Shown: positions 16,197 to 26,244, counted from the first letter of the stretch. The stretch is DNA of 64,000 nucleotides from Peribacillus frigoritolerans (GCF_004358755.1 NZ_SMZY01000003.1:1-64000), one strand, 5' to 3'. Notes: generated from the letters alone by a model not told the origin. Numbers and translations: made by a program.

Positions 16197-19100
16197 CTAT
16201 TTTTGAGTATCTGAAGCATCAATCAGCTCCCAATCCTGAAACTCCCCTCCCCCTGCATTCTGGATCTCCGCAATGGTTCCATTCTCTGGCCGGTTATTCT
16301 TAACGCCCAGCACTTTGCCGCTGTTGACGGCGCTGAAACGGTAGGTTCCATCCCACTGGTCAGTGATTCTCCATTGCTGATTGCCGTAGCCAAAGTACTC
16401 CCATATTTGCACATCGTCTCCCGCGGAGACCCCCGAAGCATCCAGGACGAACTTGCTGTCACCTGCGTGAACTTTATAAGCTCCAGGGGAAACTCCTTCC
16501 ATCTTCCATGAATGCTCTCCACTTGGCTGAAGTTTTGCTTTAGATCCATTTGAATTTCCTTCAGGTGTAAGGATTTTTCCGGTTGTTATCTCAGCAATCT
16601 TAAAGGATGCCTTGCTCTCGACAATGGTTCTGCCGAGCAGTTTTCCATTTTTTGAAGCGGCGGTGATGATGCTTCTTCCGTGCCCTGTCATTCTGACTTC
16701 TGCACTGCGTTCATCCACTTTCTTGATTTCTGCTGCATCTGGATTGCTTGAATGCCATTTTATTTTTTGATCCTTGCCTGAGACAGATGCAGAAAGTTTG
16801 TGCACACCTCCGAGGGGAAGAGACAATGTTTCATGATCCATGACGATTGCAGTAGGGTCCCTGCTTTCTTCCTTCCAGACACCTTTTAATGGATATATAT
16901 CAAGGGAAACAATTTTCACACTTCCGCCCTTGGTATAAAAGCTCATGCCATCACTTGCTCCGTCCGGAAACACGACATTTGAGAAAACGGCCTGACCGTC
17001 ATTTCCGAATACCTCAATGGAAGATTCGTCTACGAAAATACTAAACTTTACTCGTTTGTTCTTAGGAGTAACGTTCGTTTCATGATAGGTCGAAAACTTG
17101 TCAGAGAAGCTGATGTCTCCAGATTCAGACCGGTCAAAGAACATACTGGACTCTCCAGCTTTATAGCCAACAACGGTTTTTTGATAGTCAGATTCCCTTA
17201 GCCCGAATCCGAATTCTGCTTTGCTGTTTACAGGCAGTTCGATTTCTGCTGCTAGTTCATAGGATGTTCCTTTTACGTTTGCAAGCAGATTTGAATCTTC
17301 GGGATTTACTGTATTGCTGCTCCATGTGGAAGCTTGTCCTCTGAGCTGCTCCAGTTCTTCAATCGGCTGCTGAAACAGTCTGATTCCTTCCCCTGGAACT
17401 GTCTTCAATGTCAGCTCACGCGGTATAGACATTTGCCCTTTCCATTGTGAAGTAGGAAAACTGAACGGGTAATCCCAGTTGCTCATCCATCCCAGTGAAA
17501 TTCTGCGGCCGTCTTCGGCTGGAATATCCGCGAATGACATCGCCGCATACATTTCTTTGCCAAACTCATTTTTCAGTACAGTGCCTGCCGGATGATCACT
17601 TACGAAACGATTACCGTCAAACGTCCCCACAAAGTATTCTGAATCCGATCCGTCTGTTTTAGGATTGGCACCTGTACTGATGGATAAAACCCATTTTTTC
17701 TTGGATGGATCTCCGTCTACTGGCAGCTGGAAAAAGTCAGGGCATTCCCACACTCCGCCTCTCACATAATCTCCGTATCCGAACGATTCAATCATTTCCC
17801 AGTCCAGGAGATTTTGAGAGGTAAAGAACCGGATGTGGTCTCCTCCGGATACAACCATCACCCACTGCTTATGATCCTCATCCCAAACGACTTTCGGATC
17901 CCTGAAGTCCCAGCCTTCTCCCCCGTAAAATTCTCCGATATTCGGTATGATTGGATTGCCATCATAAAATTCCCACGTGCGCCCTTTGTCTTTGCTGTAA
18001 GCAACGCCAATTTTCTGATCACCATTGTGCTTTTCAGGATTAAATGAGGTGTAGAATGCAATCAGACCCGATCCTTCTTCCTCAAATAAACCGGAAGCAT
18101 TGGTCTTATCGACCACTGCGGATCCAGACCATGCATGTCCCATTTCATTCCACGGAATGGCGATCGGCAGCCTCTTCCAATGGACAAGATCCGTGCTTAC
18201 CGCATGAGCCCATTTTCCGCCGTCCTGATGGAAAAGATGATATTCACCTTCAAAATAAACTAAGCCGTTCGGGTCGCTCGCATATCCTCTTGCCTGCGTA
18301 AAATGATACTGCGGCCGGTAAAGCTCTGAATAATAATCGTCATGTGGTGTTGCGTAAACATGCTGAAAATAGGCTGTGCCATTATAGACATTTAATCCAT
18401 ATTTTCCGCTTGAATAGGCTGAGTCTTTTACGGAAATGGCCGGATCCGCATAACCATCAAAATAAACCTTCAGATCATCTCCGGCAGCATGAATCTCTAC
18501 ATGATAGATTTTGCCTGTTTCTAATTCCCGCTCAGCGATTCCAAGGGTACGATCTCCTTTTAAATCCAGGAGACGGATTCTGTTCAGGTTTGGATCCAGG
18601 GTTAGCATATATCCTTCACTGCCATCTGCCTTTCCCCTGAATACAAGCCCTGCCGTACCGTATGGAGCTTCAGCGTCTACCTTTAGATCTCCTTCCAGGA
18701 CAAAATCTGCTCCCGCTGTTTGAGCCATTCGGTAAGTATTTTCTTCAGCCGGGCTCGTTCCAGCTGTTCCGTCAAGATGCGGTGCCCACTCTCCATTCAC
18801 CGATTGGAAGCCTTCTAAATTGGTTTGAAGATCACTCACTTGAATGTTTTGAAAGACGGCATCTCCGCTGGCATGCAGCCCAAGAAATCCATTTGAGTAA
18901 GAATCATCTTCCGCTTTCAATACCGGAGTTCCTCCATTCTGCCAGAAAACCTGCAGGGAAGTACCTTCTGCTTTTACCTTCACGCGGTAAAGCATTCCCG
19001 GTTCGATCGGCATCTTTGCTTCTGCCAGGACATTTTTCTGGTGGGTATCCATCAGCTGCAAAACATCTTTACTTGCATCAGCCTTCACTTGATATGCCTT

Positions 19101-19307
19101 CAGTCCTGTTTTATCCGACCGGAACAGCAAGGAGCCTGCTGCAGCTTTATCTTTTAAGAGAAGATCAGATTCAAATATGAAATCAGCAGACGAAGTAGAG
19201 GAAACGGAATAGAGATTCTCTCCTTGATCAGGTGCAGCCTCTAACCCTTCAGAGCCAGGCTCCCATTTTCCTGTGATCGTTTTTAAGCCTTTCAGGTTTG
19301 TCCTCAC
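16197..19307 (-). CDS. Secreted levanase, GH32 multidomain, downstream part of a frameshifted gene
   Basis: A frame of about 1036 residues: two CBM66-like fructan-binding repeats (about 5-160 and 160-320), a GH32 catalytic five-blade domain from YRPQYHFTQ (nucleophile Asp in SDPNG, RDPKV, acid/base Glu in WECPDFF), the GH32 beta-sandwich, a Big_2-like Ig domain (about 825-905) and a C-terminal ricin-type lectin domain with QIWEYFGYGNQQW. It would hydrolyse levan or inulin outside the cell. The signal peptide and first CBM66 lie in the frame upstream; a single missing base near 19337 separates them. The nominal GTG start at 19307 is therefore not a natural start. Unless repaired by frameshifting, the product would not be secreted. 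Confidence 0.88.
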   Translation of the reverse strand: MRTNLKGLKTITGKWEPGSEGLEAAPDQGENLYSVSSTSSADFIFESDLLLKDKAAAGSLLFRSDKTGLKAYQVKADASKDVLQLMDTHQKNVLAEAKMPIEPGMLYRVKVKAEGTSLQVFWQNGGTPVLKAEDDSYSNGFLGLHASGDAVFQNIQVSDLQTNLEGFQSVNGEWAPHLDGTAGTSPAEENTYRMAQTAGADFVLEGDLKVDAEAPYGTAGLVFRGKADGSEGYMLTLDPNLNRIRLLDLKGDRTLGIAERELETGKIYHVEIHAAGDDLKVYFDGYADPAISVKDSAYSSGKYGLNVYNGTAYFQHVYATPHDDYYSELYRPQYHFTQARGYASDPNGLVYFEGEYHLFHQDGGKWAHAVSTDLVHWKRLPIAIPWNEMGHAWSGSAVVDKTNASGLFEEEGSGLIAFYTSFNPEKHNGDQKIGVAYSKDKGRTWEFYDGNPIIPNIGEFYGGEGWDFRDPKVVWDEDHKQWVMVVSGGDHIRFFTSQNLLDWEMIESFGYGDYVRGGVWECPDFFQLPVDGDPSKKKWVLSISTGANPKTDGSDSEYFVGTFDGNRFVSDHPAGTVLKNEFGKEMYAAMSFADIPAEDGRRISLGWMSNWDYPFSFPTSQWKGQMSIPRELTLKTVPGEGIRLFQQPIEELEQLRGQASTWSSNTVNPEDSNLLANVKGTSYELAAEIELPVNSKAEFGFGLRESDYQKTVVGYKAGESSMFFDRSESGDISFSDKFSTYHETNVTPKNKRVKFSIFVDESSIEVFGNDGQAVFSNVVFPDGASDGMSFYTKGGSVKIVSLDIYPLKGVWKEESRDPTAIVMDHETLSLPLGGVHKLSASVSGKDQKIKWHSSNPDAAEIKKVDERSAEVRMTGHGRSIITAASKNGKLLGRTIVESKASFKIAEITTGKILTPEGNSNGSKAKLQPSGEHSWKMEGVSPGAYKVHAGDSKFVLDASGVSAGDDVQIWEYFGYGNQQWRITDQWDGTYRFSAVNSGKVLGVKNNRPENGTIAEIQNAGGGEFQDWELIDASDTQK

Positions 19308-19312
19308 TTCTT

Positions 19313-19870
19313 TTAGTCGAACCTTGCTGAAGACAAGTTTCCGCCTTCTGCGCGGAAGCCTGTAAACCCTTTAGAATGGCTGAAATCCTGAAGATCCATT
19401 ACGTTTTTTCCATCTACAGAAACACTAATGGAAGAACCATCGGCCATTATTTTCACGTTTGAATGATTCTTTACTTTAAGCGGAACAGTTTTCAGTATAC
19501 GATCCCCATTCAAAGATGAGAGGGAGACTCTGTCTTTTTTGGAATCCAGACTAACTTTGTAGCCCTCTGTGCCTGTCTGATTCGCCCTGAATACAAGGGA
19601 ACCTGTGCTGTTTTTCTCGAGTTTCACTGTGGCTTCATAGATAAAATAACTGCCTGTTTCTGAGTCAGATAGAATTAGAGCAGGCTGATTTTTAGCCCCA
19701 CTTCCTTTTAAAGAGCCGTCCGATTCCTTTGTCCAATTTCCTGACAAAGCCGAGTAGCCGAAAATCGCCGTTTTTCGTTCAACAGCTGCTCCTCTGAATC
19801 CTTCTAAAGAGAAGACCGAAAAAAGCAGGGCAGCAGCGGCTGCCAGTTTCAGCAAGGTCATTTTTTTCAT
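19313..19870 (-). pseudogene. Levanase N-terminal fragment (signal peptide and first CBM66-like repeat)
   Basis: A 185-residue frame with a Sec signal peptide (KKMTLLKLAAAAALLFSVFS) followed by one CBM66-like jelly-roll repeat ending GFRAEGGN. It stops just six bases before the long levanase frame begins. In the other frame the sequence continues as VFSKVRLKEVRTNLKGL, which matches the end of the later CBM66 repeat (FQNIQVSDLQTNLEGF). Adding one base after the AAC codon (reverse complement, about 19337) joins the two. So this is the 5' part of one gene and not a separate protein; a sequencing error is possible. RBS is a GAAAGGGG-type site and a cre lies upstream. Confidence 0.85.
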
Positions 19871-19893
19871 TTATCTATCCCCTTTCAGATTTA

Positions 19894-19907
19894 ATAAAGC
19901 GCTTTCA
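19894..19907 (-). promoter_or_regulatory. CcpA cre site upstream of levanase
   Basis: Minus-strand TGAAAGCGCTTTAT fits the catabolite-responsive element consensus (TGNAANCGNTNNCA-type core GAAAGCGCTTT). Lying 25 bases before the levanase start, it suggests carbon catabolite repression. Confidence 0.75.
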
Positions 19908-19916
19908 TTCAGTTCT

Positions 19917-19953
19917 AAAAAAACGGGATTGAAGAGTCACTTTCAACAATCCC
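19917..19953 (-). terminator. Terminator between fructokinase and levanase
   Basis: GGGATTG and CAATCCC arms (minus strand, extended by TTGAA/TTCAA) followed by GTTTTTT. It ends the ABC-GH32-fructokinase operon, so levanase has its own transcription unit. Confidence 0.83.
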
Positions 19954-19968
19954 TTTAATAATAATTTG

Positions 19969-20937
19969 TCAGCTGCTGACAGCTTCTTGATTGACAATTT
20001 TTAAAGAAGGCATGGCAGTTATCGCACCTATTTTTGTGCAGACGATCGCTCCGACCCGATTGCTGAAGAAAATCATCTTTTTCACCAAATCCATATCAGC
20101 TGCTGCGATCTTCGGATTCTCTTCGTTTGCAATCTGATAAAGAAAGGCGCCAACAAAGGCATCCCCGGCACCAGTAGAATCAATCGACTGAACTTTGATG
20201 CTTGGAACAGCCATCCTCTCTTTGCCGTTTGAAACAATTGTGCCGGCACTTCCTAACGTGACGGCAATCAGCCCATTGCAGGTTTTATGAAGAACTTCGA
20301 GTCCTGCACTGACACCCTTTACTCCTGAAATCAGTTCCAGTTCGTCCGCACTCATTTTAATAAAGTCAGCAAGATTCATTGCTTTTTTAGCCAAACTGAT
20401 AAACTCTCCTGTGTTTGTTTTCCATAGATCATGTCTGAAGTTCGGGTCAAATGAAATGAATTTCCCTTTATACTTTGCTTTTTTCATCGTGTCAAAATAC
20501 AGCGTTCGAAACGGGTTTTCCAGCAGAGCTGTTGCTGAACCAAAATGCAGAATGCCCGCTTGCTTTATTTTTTCCTCATCAATATCCTGTTCCGTTAAAA
20601 AAGCATCAGCCCCTCTGTTAAAAAGGAAGTCTCTCTCGCCGTCTGCCTGAAGCGATACGAAGGCAAGCGATGTTTTATGGTCAGGATCAAGCACAAGCAT
20701 GCTCGTATCGGCGCCTGCTTCATCGAGCGTTTTCTTCAGAAACTCCCCAAACGGGTCCTTTCCGGCTTTACCGCAGAAGGAAGCCTTGCCGCCTAATTTA
20801 CCGATAGCCGCACAAACATTGGCAGGTGCTCCTCCCGCTTGCTTTTCAAATTTTTTACCTTCTATTAAATCAATATCTGTTTCGGTGCAGAAAAAATCAA
20901 TCAGCAATTCCCCGATGCAAATAACCGAAGTTCCCAC
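19969..20937 (-). CDS. Fructokinase, PfkB family
   Basis: A 322-residue ribokinase-family sugar kinase with the N-terminal PfkB signature [16 protein letters not shown] and the C-terminal [14 protein letters not shown], whose Asp is the catalytic base. It would phosphorylate the fructose released by the neighbouring intracellular GH32 enzyme to fructose-6-phosphate. The frame extends upstream into the GH32 gene; the best start is the GTG at 20937, about ten bases after GGAAGGG and eight bases past the GH32 stop. Last gene of the operon before a terminator. Fructose specificity is inferred from context. Confidence 0.9.
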   Translation of the reverse strand: MGTSVICIGELLIDFFCTETDIDLIEGKKFEKQAGGAPANVCAAIGKLGGKASFCGKAGKDPFGEFLKKTLDEAGADTSMLVLDPDHKTSLAFVSLQADGERDFLFNRGADAFLTEQDIDEEKIKQAGILHFGSATALLENPFRTLYFDTMKKAKYKGKFISFDPNFRHDLWKTNTGEFISLAKKAMNLADFIKMSADELELISGVKGVSAGLEVLHKTCNGLIAVTLGSAGTIVSNGKERMAVPSIKVQSIDSTGAGDAFVGAFLYQIANEENPKIAAADMDLVKKMIFFSNRVGAIVCTKIGAITAMPSLKIVNQEAVSS

Positions 20938-20944
20938 CTTGCTT

Positions 20945-22408
20945 TCACCCTTCCTTGTTCCATATGGAAGACAGCTCATGCAGCTCCATTGATCTTATCT
21001 TTATGGGTCCTCCATGCGAGGCAAGGTGTAAAACACTCTCTTTTGACTCCGGAAACAGCAGGCTCGTAATGGCGCATTCGCCGACATTGCCGAAAAGTTC
21101 AATAGATGAAGCATCAAGAAGCAGCTGCAGACGAATGGTGTTATCCTTCATCTTCAGGGGTGCCTCCTGCACGGCTGGGAATGATGCTGAAAAGTCAGCT
21201 TCTCCTGAGGCCGTTCGGTCTGCTGACAGGGTTTCTGTTTCTGAGTCATAGCGAATGATCGTTTTTTCTGCTTCAGAATGCTGGATCGTGAATTCTGCAA
21301 TTGCAGGGCCCTCAAACTCCACTTCCAGATTCAGTTCAAGCAGCGGGCTCTTAAGAGGAATCGATACAGGCTGCTCCGTTGTGACAACTTTATCTTTAAA
21401 GGATGCGCTTCCCTTTCTCAGCACCTGTGCTTCTGAAACAGGTTTTTGGATGAGGCGGACTCCATCCGCACTTGAGGACAGGGATAATTCTCGCGGTATC
21501 GTCATGACCCCCCGCCACTCTTTTGTCGGCACTTGATTGGCATAGCGCCAGTTGCTCATCCATCCGATGTAAATACGTCTGCCAGGAAGGTCCGACCAGC
21601 TCACTCCTGCATAGTTATCTCTTCCGTAATCCAGCCATAAAACAGTATCTTTCTCATGGTCATTTACAAAGGTTTCTCCATCGAAATCCCCGATAAAATA
21701 CTGAGTCCGGGAACCTTCTGCATGTTCACCGGTATCTCCAAGGCTGACAAGCATCACCCACTTTTCCTTCCCGGAATCGATGGGAAGCGGAAACAGATCG
21801 GGGCACTCCCAGAACCCGGCGTGCGATCCTTCAGCAAATTCACTCGCAAACTGCCAGTCAATTAAATTCGGAGATTTGTAAATGGTTGCGCTTTGTCCTG
21901 TAGCAAGCACCTGAATCCAGTGCTTTGTTTCGGAGTGCCAGAACACTTTTGGATCACGGTAATCTGTTTTCGTTTCGTCAACAAGGACCGGATTGCCGCT
22001 GTACTTTGTCCATGTTCTTCCATTATCACTGCTGTAGGCAAGGCATTGACGCTGGCGCGGCCTGTCCGACCCAGGATATGTATCGTGACTTGTATAGATG
22101 GCGACAAGGCCTGGCTGATCATCGAAGAAACCGGTTGTATTTTCCCAATCAACAACAGCGCTGCCTGAAAAAATGGCGCCATGCTCATCAGGATGCAACG
22201 CGACAGGAAGCTGCTCCCAATGGATCAAATCCTTGCTGACCGCATGGCCCCAATGCATCGGACCCCAGATTGTACTATAAGGGTGATATTGATAAAACAA
22301 ATGATATTCTCCTTGAAAGTAGACCATTCCGTTAGGATCATTCATCCATTTTTCTTCCGGCGTAAAGTGAAATTGGGGACGATATTTTTCTGTTAGAATT
22401 GGTTTCAT
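20945..22408 (-). CDS. Intracellular GH32 beta-fructosidase (sucrose-6-phosphate hydrolase/levanase-like)
   Basis: A 487-residue GH32 enzyme without a signal peptide. The nucleophile motif WMNDPNG, the RDP motif (DYRDPKV) and the acid/base WECPDLF are all intact, and the C-terminal sandwich includes [10 protein letters not shown]. It would release fructose from short fructans or sucrose inside the cell. It lies between the ABC importer genes and fructokinase, so imported levan-oligosaccharides are a likelier substrate than PTS-delivered sucrose-6-phosphate. An intercistronic hairpin separates it from the binding-protein gene. Confidence 0.92.
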   Translation of the reverse strand: MKPILTEKYRPQFHFTPEEKWMNDPNGMVYFQGEYHLFYQYHPYSTIWGPMHWGHAVSKDLIHWEQLPVALHPDEHGAIFSGSAVVDWENTTGFFDDQPGLVAIYTSHDTYPGSDRPRQRQCLAYSSDNGRTWTKYSGNPVLVDETKTDYRDPKVFWHSETKHWIQVLATGQSATIYKSPNLIDWQFASEFAEGSHAGFWECPDLFPLPIDSGKEKWVMLVSLGDTGEHAEGSRTQYFIGDFDGETFVNDHEKDTVLWLDYGRDNYAGVSWSDLPGRRIYIGWMSNWRYANQVPTKEWRGVMTIPRELSLSSSADGVRLIQKPVSEAQVLRKGSASFKDKVVTTEQPVSIPLKSPLLELNLEVEFEGPAIAEFTIQHSEAEKTIIRYDSETETLSADRTASGEADFSASFPAVQEAPLKMKDNTIRLQLLLDASSIELFGNVGECAITSLLFPESKESVLHLASHGGPIKIRSMELHELSSIWNKEG

Positions 22409-22434
22409 GAAAAAAACTCCTTTTCAATAGAATA

Positions 22435-22462
22435 AGAGGCTGCAGATGGAACAACAGCCTCT
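22435..22462 (-). other. Intercistronic hairpin between binding-protein and GH32 genes
   Basis: AGAGGCTG (22435-22442) pairs with CAGCCTCT (22455-22462) over a 12-base loop, with no strong T run on the minus strand. It may stabilise the upstream mRNA or partly terminate, giving more binding protein than enzyme; that role is inferred. Confidence 0.6.
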
Positions 22463-22474
22463 TTAGTTTAACGT

Positions 22475-24079
22475 TTATTGCTGATTGCGGTCATAGCCTG
22501 TCTGTTTAATTTCAAGCCATTCCTGAAGTCCTAAACGGTCAAGTTCTGCCAAATATTCCTTCCATTCTGCTTCCGCTTTTCCATTTGTCATCCATTCTGC
22601 CCGCTTTCTGTTAATGTAAGCAAACAGATCGGCTTCAATGGATGAGAGCTTATCAAGCTCTTCCAGCGAGAAGAACACTTTTGGATACGTATTTTCAGCT
22701 TTCATATGAGGAACCATGACCTCTTTCATTAAGTCCAGTCTCCAAGCGGCATCATCCGGCTTCGTAGTAACCGTGCCATAGTATTCATCCAAAATCGCAA
22801 GCGGCCCATTCACACTTGTTTTCTGGCGCACTTCTACCGGTGCAGCTCCTTCAAGCGGCAAATGCTTCAGCATCTTTGCAGCTTCGTCATACTCAAAGAT
22901 GTTCTGCTGCTTGTCATCCCCGTATGTTCCCCAGTTGTTCTGTACAGACTGCAGCGGATCATACAGCTGGTCAATCCATTTCGCAGTAAGCTCAAGGTTT
23001 TTATTTGAACTTGTAATGACCATTCTTCCTCTGTCAAAGCCCATACCGTTTGTTCTGGCAACGTTTACATTTCCGTCCGGTCCAGCCACTGGATTCATAA
23101 GATCATATTTGTCATTCATGCCCGTAATGTTTGCTTTATCCCATGTAAAGTACATGCCGTACCTTTCATCTTTGCCTTTTGCAAGATACGTGTTCCAGTC
23201 GTGTTCAAATGCTTCTACATCAATTAAGCCTTCCTTATAAAGATCACTGAAGTACATGATCGCATCTTTATATCCTTCCTCAGCTGCTGTCAGGATTACT
23301 TGACCTTCATTGCTTACAACGGTATGATCCCAGTTGTCGCCAAGGCCGAATGCTCCGAATAAGAAAGCAGGATCTTCACCGCCGTGATTAATGATAAAGG
23401 ACATCGGAATTTCGTCTGCTTTTCCGTTTCCGTTTGGATCCTGTGTTTTAAATGCCACTAATACCTTCTTCAGCTCTTCGGTCGTAGTCGGCTTTTTTAA
23501 GCCAAGTTTGTTCAGCCATTCAACATTGATCCACGGGAAATCATCAACAGAATGAATATTTTCTTTTCCTGTACCAAGCTCTTCAATCCACGGGAATGCA
23601 TAGATGTGACCATCTGGAGCTGTCATCATCGCTTTATATTCTGGAGAAGAATCGAGCACTTTTTTCAGATTAGGCATGTGTTTTTCAATTAAATCCTCAA
23701 CAGGAACGATGGCGCCGTCTTTTGCGAGCTTCAGCAAATCATAGTCGCCGTAGCCGGCATCCATGATGGCATCCGGCAAATCACCGCTTGCCATGGCAAG
23801 ATTTCTTTTTTCTGCAAACACATCATTCGTATAGTTTTTCCACTTGATTTGGACACCCGTTTTTTCTTCCAGTCTCTTATAAATCAGTTTTTCATTTGGA
23901 TCCTTAGGCGCAAGCGGAGAGCTTTGCGTGATAAATTTCAGCGTTACTTCTTCCTTCAGCGGAAACGATACATCCTTTAGCTCATAGTCTTCTGAGGATG
24001 CGACATTTTTGCTTGTGCACCCGGATAATAATACAGCAGCAATTGCAGCCGTTCCTACAGCTCTCTTAACTTGTTTCAT
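22475..24079 (-). CDS. ABC sugar-binding lipoprotein, CUT1 (LplA-like)
   Basis: A 534-residue extracellular solute-binding protein of the large LplA/LipO type used for oligosaccharides. It has a lipoprotein signal with lipobox LSGC, then KEEVTLKFITQSSPLAP and the long two-lobed core, including a DPNGNGKADEIP calcium-like loop. It follows the two permease genes with a 18-base gap and precedes the intracellular GH32. Expected ligand: levan-derived fructo-oligosaccharides (inferred from neighbours). The mRNA hairpin after it may raise its level. Confidence 0.9.
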   Translation of the reverse strand: MKQVKRAVGTAAIAAVLLSGCTSKNVASSEDYELKDVSFPLKEEVTLKFITQSSPLAPKDPNEKLIYKRLEEKTGVQIKWKNYTNDVFAEKRNLAMASGDLPDAIMDAGYGDYDLLKLAKDGAIVPVEDLIEKHMPNLKKVLDSSPEYKAMMTAPDGHIYAFPWIEELGTGKENIHSVDDFPWINVEWLNKLGLKKPTTTEELKKVLVAFKTQDPNGNGKADEIPMSFIINHGGEDPAFLFGAFGLGDNWDHTVVSNEGQVILTAAEEGYKDAIMYFSDLYKEGLIDVEAFEHDWNTYLAKGKDERYGMYFTWDKANITGMNDKYDLMNPVAGPDGNVNVARTNGMGFDRGRMVITSSNKNLELTAKWIDQLYDPLQSVQNNWGTYGDDKQQNIFEYDEAAKMLKHLPLEGAAPVEVRQKTSVNGPLAILDEYYGTVTTKPDDAAWRLDLMKEVMVPHMKAENTYPKVFFSLEELDKLSSIEADLFAYINRKRAEWMTNGKAEAEWKEYLAELDRLGLQEWLEIKQTGYDRNQQ

Positions 24080-24097
24080 TACATTTCCCCCTATGTT

Positions 24098-24976
24098 TTA
24101 TTTTAATGAACCAACCATAACCCCTTTTTCGAAGTACTTCTGGAAGAACGGATACATAATGATCAGCGGAAGGCTTGAAATTACGATCGCCGAATATTTA
24201 ATCATCTCTGAAACCTTGGCCAGTTCAGCCATTGCCAATTGATCGCTGATCATGCCGGGTTCAGCCTGGTTCTGAATTAAGATGGATCTTAAAACAAGCT
24301 GCAATGGATGCATTTTGGGATCTTCCAGGTAGATCATCGCATCAAAATAAGAATTCCATTGGCCGACAAACGCATAGAGTGCGAGAACAAAGATAATCGG
24401 CTTCGAAAGCGGTATTACAATTTTGAAGAAAATAAGCAAGTCCGAAGCCCCATCCACTTTTGCCGCTTCATGAAGTTCATGCGGGATTCCCTTAAAGTAA
24501 GTTCTGGCAAGGATGATATTCCACACGTTGACTGCACCTGGAAGCAAAATCGCCCAGACCGTATTTAACATGCCGAGATCTTTGACAACCAGATATGTCG
24601 GAATGAGTCCGCCGCTGAAAAACATCGTAAAAAGAAAGAATGTCATAAAAGCGTTTTTACCGACAAACCCTTGAGTTGCCAGGGGAAAAGCAGCAAAGAT
24701 GGATACAAATACCGTTATAATGGCAAAGCCTGCAGAGTAAAGCATGGCATTAATAAATCCTCTAATCATTGAATCATCGGATAGAATCCGTTTATATCCC
24801 TCCAGGCTCCATTCGTTCACGTTAAACGACAGCCCCTGATTCAGCAGAACCGTCGGATCCATGAATGAAGCGATGACGACATAAACGAGCGGGACAAGAA
24901 CGGCAAGTACCGCCAGACAAAGAAATACTGCATTCAGAGACAGGATAATCCGGTCTACTTTTGTATGTTTAATCAT
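24098..24976 (-). CDS. Carbohydrate ABC transporter permease (LplC/MalG-like)
   Basis: A 292-residue inner-membrane permease with six hydrophobic segments and the EAA loop (ELHEAAKVDGASDLLIFFKIVIPLSKP) that docks the ATPase. It is the second membrane subunit of the CUT1 importer, 18 bases after the first permease stop. No ATPase gene occurs in the operon, so a shared MsmX-type ATPase encoded elsewhere is expected, as for other Bacillus CUT1 importers. Confidence 0.92.
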   Translation of the reverse strand: MIKHTKVDRIILSLNAVFLCLAVLAVLVPLVYVVIASFMDPTVLLNQGLSFNVNEWSLEGYKRILSDDSMIRGFINAMLYSAGFAIITVFVSIFAAFPLATQGFVGKNAFMTFFLFTMFFSGGLIPTYLVVKDLGMLNTVWAILLPGAVNVWNIILARTYFKGIPHELHEAAKVDGASDLLIFFKIVIPLSKPIIFVLALYAFVGQWNSYFDAMIYLEDPKMHPLQLVLRSILIQNQAEPGMISDQLAMAELAKVSEMIKYSAIVISSLPLIIMYPFFQKYFEKGVMVGSLK

Positions 24977-24994
24977 GAAAATCCTCCTCTCAGA

Positions 24995-25966
24995 TTAATA
25001 GAGTCCCTCTCCTTCATTCAGCTTTTTGACCACAAAGTTCACGACAATCAGCAGAATGACATTGATAACTGAATTGAACAGGCCGACTGCGGTTGAATAA
25101 GCATAATCTCCTGCCTGCAAACCAATTTTATAAACGTAGGTCGGAAGAATCTCCGATGTCGGCAAGTTCATGGCCGTCTGCATCAGGAACGCTTTTTCAA
25201 AGCCGATCGCCATGATGCCGCCCGCACCTAAAATAAAGATAATGGCCATAAGCGGTTTTAAAGCCGGCAGATCAATATGAATCATCCGCTGAAGAATGTT
25301 TGCTCCATCAATCGTCGCTGCCTGGTGCAATTCAGGATCCACGTTTGCCAAAGCGGCTACATAGACAATTGACGCCCATCCTGCAGCCTGCCAGATGCCA
25401 GAGATAATATAAATGGATCTGAAGTATTCGGGGTCAGACATAAACATGACCGGCTTACCGGTTATAAATGTTAGAAAATGATTAATGGGACCCGTCGGAG
25501 CTAAAAAGATAAACAGCATTCCGACAATGACTACGACAGAAATAAAGTTTGGCGCATATAAAAACAGCTGGATATTTTTCTTAATGGCTGCTCTTCTGAC
25601 CTGATTCAGCATCAGAGCAAGAATGATTGGAATCGGAAACCCAAGCAAAAGCCCGTATAAACTGAGCTTAAGTGTGCTCATGAAGATCGTTTCGAAATTA
25701 GGCGAGGTCAGAAATTCTTCAAAATGTTTGAGCCCGACCCATTCGCTCCCCCATATCCCCTTGATCGTGCTGAAATCCTTAAAGGCAATGATGGCTCCGT
25801 ACATCGGAACATACTTAAAAACGATTGTCAGAATAACAGCAGGTGCGATCAGCAGGTACAAAAAGTAATTCTTTTTGATATAGTCCCATTTGTACTTTGC
25901 TTTGGCCTTCTTTTCAGCCCTGATTATGACAGCGTTCTCATCTTTTGCCTTCACTACCTCCTGCAT
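24995..25966 (-). CDS. Carbohydrate ABC transporter permease (LplB/MalF-like)
   Basis: A 323-residue permease, first gene of the operon. After a Lys-rich cytoplasmic N-terminus (about 1-35) it has six membrane segments and the EAA loop ELHQAATIDGANILQRMIHIDLPALKP. The frame is open 29 codons further upstream through the cre site, but the ATG at 25966 is four bases after AAAGGGGGGAG and is taken as the start. Forms a heterodimer with the next gene's product. Substrate inferred as fructan oligomers. Confidence 0.9.
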   Translation of the reverse strand: MQEVVKAKDENAVIIRAEKKAKAKYKWDYIKKNYFLYLLIAPAVILTIVFKYVPMYGAIIAFKDFSTIKGIWGSEWVGLKHFEEFLTSPNFETIFMSTLKLSLYGLLLGFPIPIILALMLNQVRRAAIKKNIQLFLYAPNFISVVVIVGMLFIFLAPTGPINHFLTFITGKPVMFMSDPEYFRSIYIISGIWQAAGWASIVYVAALANVDPELHQAATIDGANILQRMIHIDLPALKPLMAIIFILGAGGIMAIGFEKAFLMQTAMNLPTSEILPTYVYKIGLQAGDYAYSTAVGLFNSVINVILLIVVNFVVKKLNEGEGLY

Positions 25967-25995
25967 GCAACTCCCCCCTTTGATAAAAAAACGCT

Positions 25996-26009
25996 TATAA
26001 GCGCTTTCA
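25996..26009 (-). promoter_or_regulatory. CcpA cre / operator before the fructan ABC operon
   Basis: Minus-strand TGAAAGCGCTTATA shares the TGAAAGCGCTT core with the levanase cre. It overlaps a perfect 12-bp palindrome CGCTTATAAGCG at 25992-26003, so CcpA or another LacI-type regulator could bind here, just before the first permease gene. Confidence 0.65.
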
Positions 26010-26130
26010 TATTTTGCGTTCAGAGATTCTATCTGTGTTCTCTGTAATTCCACTTTATCAAACAGGCATTTTAAAAAAGTTTGATTTCTTTGGAAGTAGG
26101 AGTTTAATATTTTTGGTTCTTTTTAAATGG

Positions 26131-26162
26131 AAAAAACCCGAGTCCTAAGACTTCGGGTTACT
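26131..26162. terminator. Terminator downstream of the alpha-CTD-like gene
   Basis: AACCCGA and TCGGGTT arms (26135-26159) with runs of A and T on both sides; works in both directions. Confidence 0.75.
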
Positions 26163-26244
26163 TTTTTGGGATGGAAGAACCTTAATCTGAAATCGAACAG
26201 GTTAAGATCTTTCTTTTGTTAGATGGATTTATATGAAATTGAAG

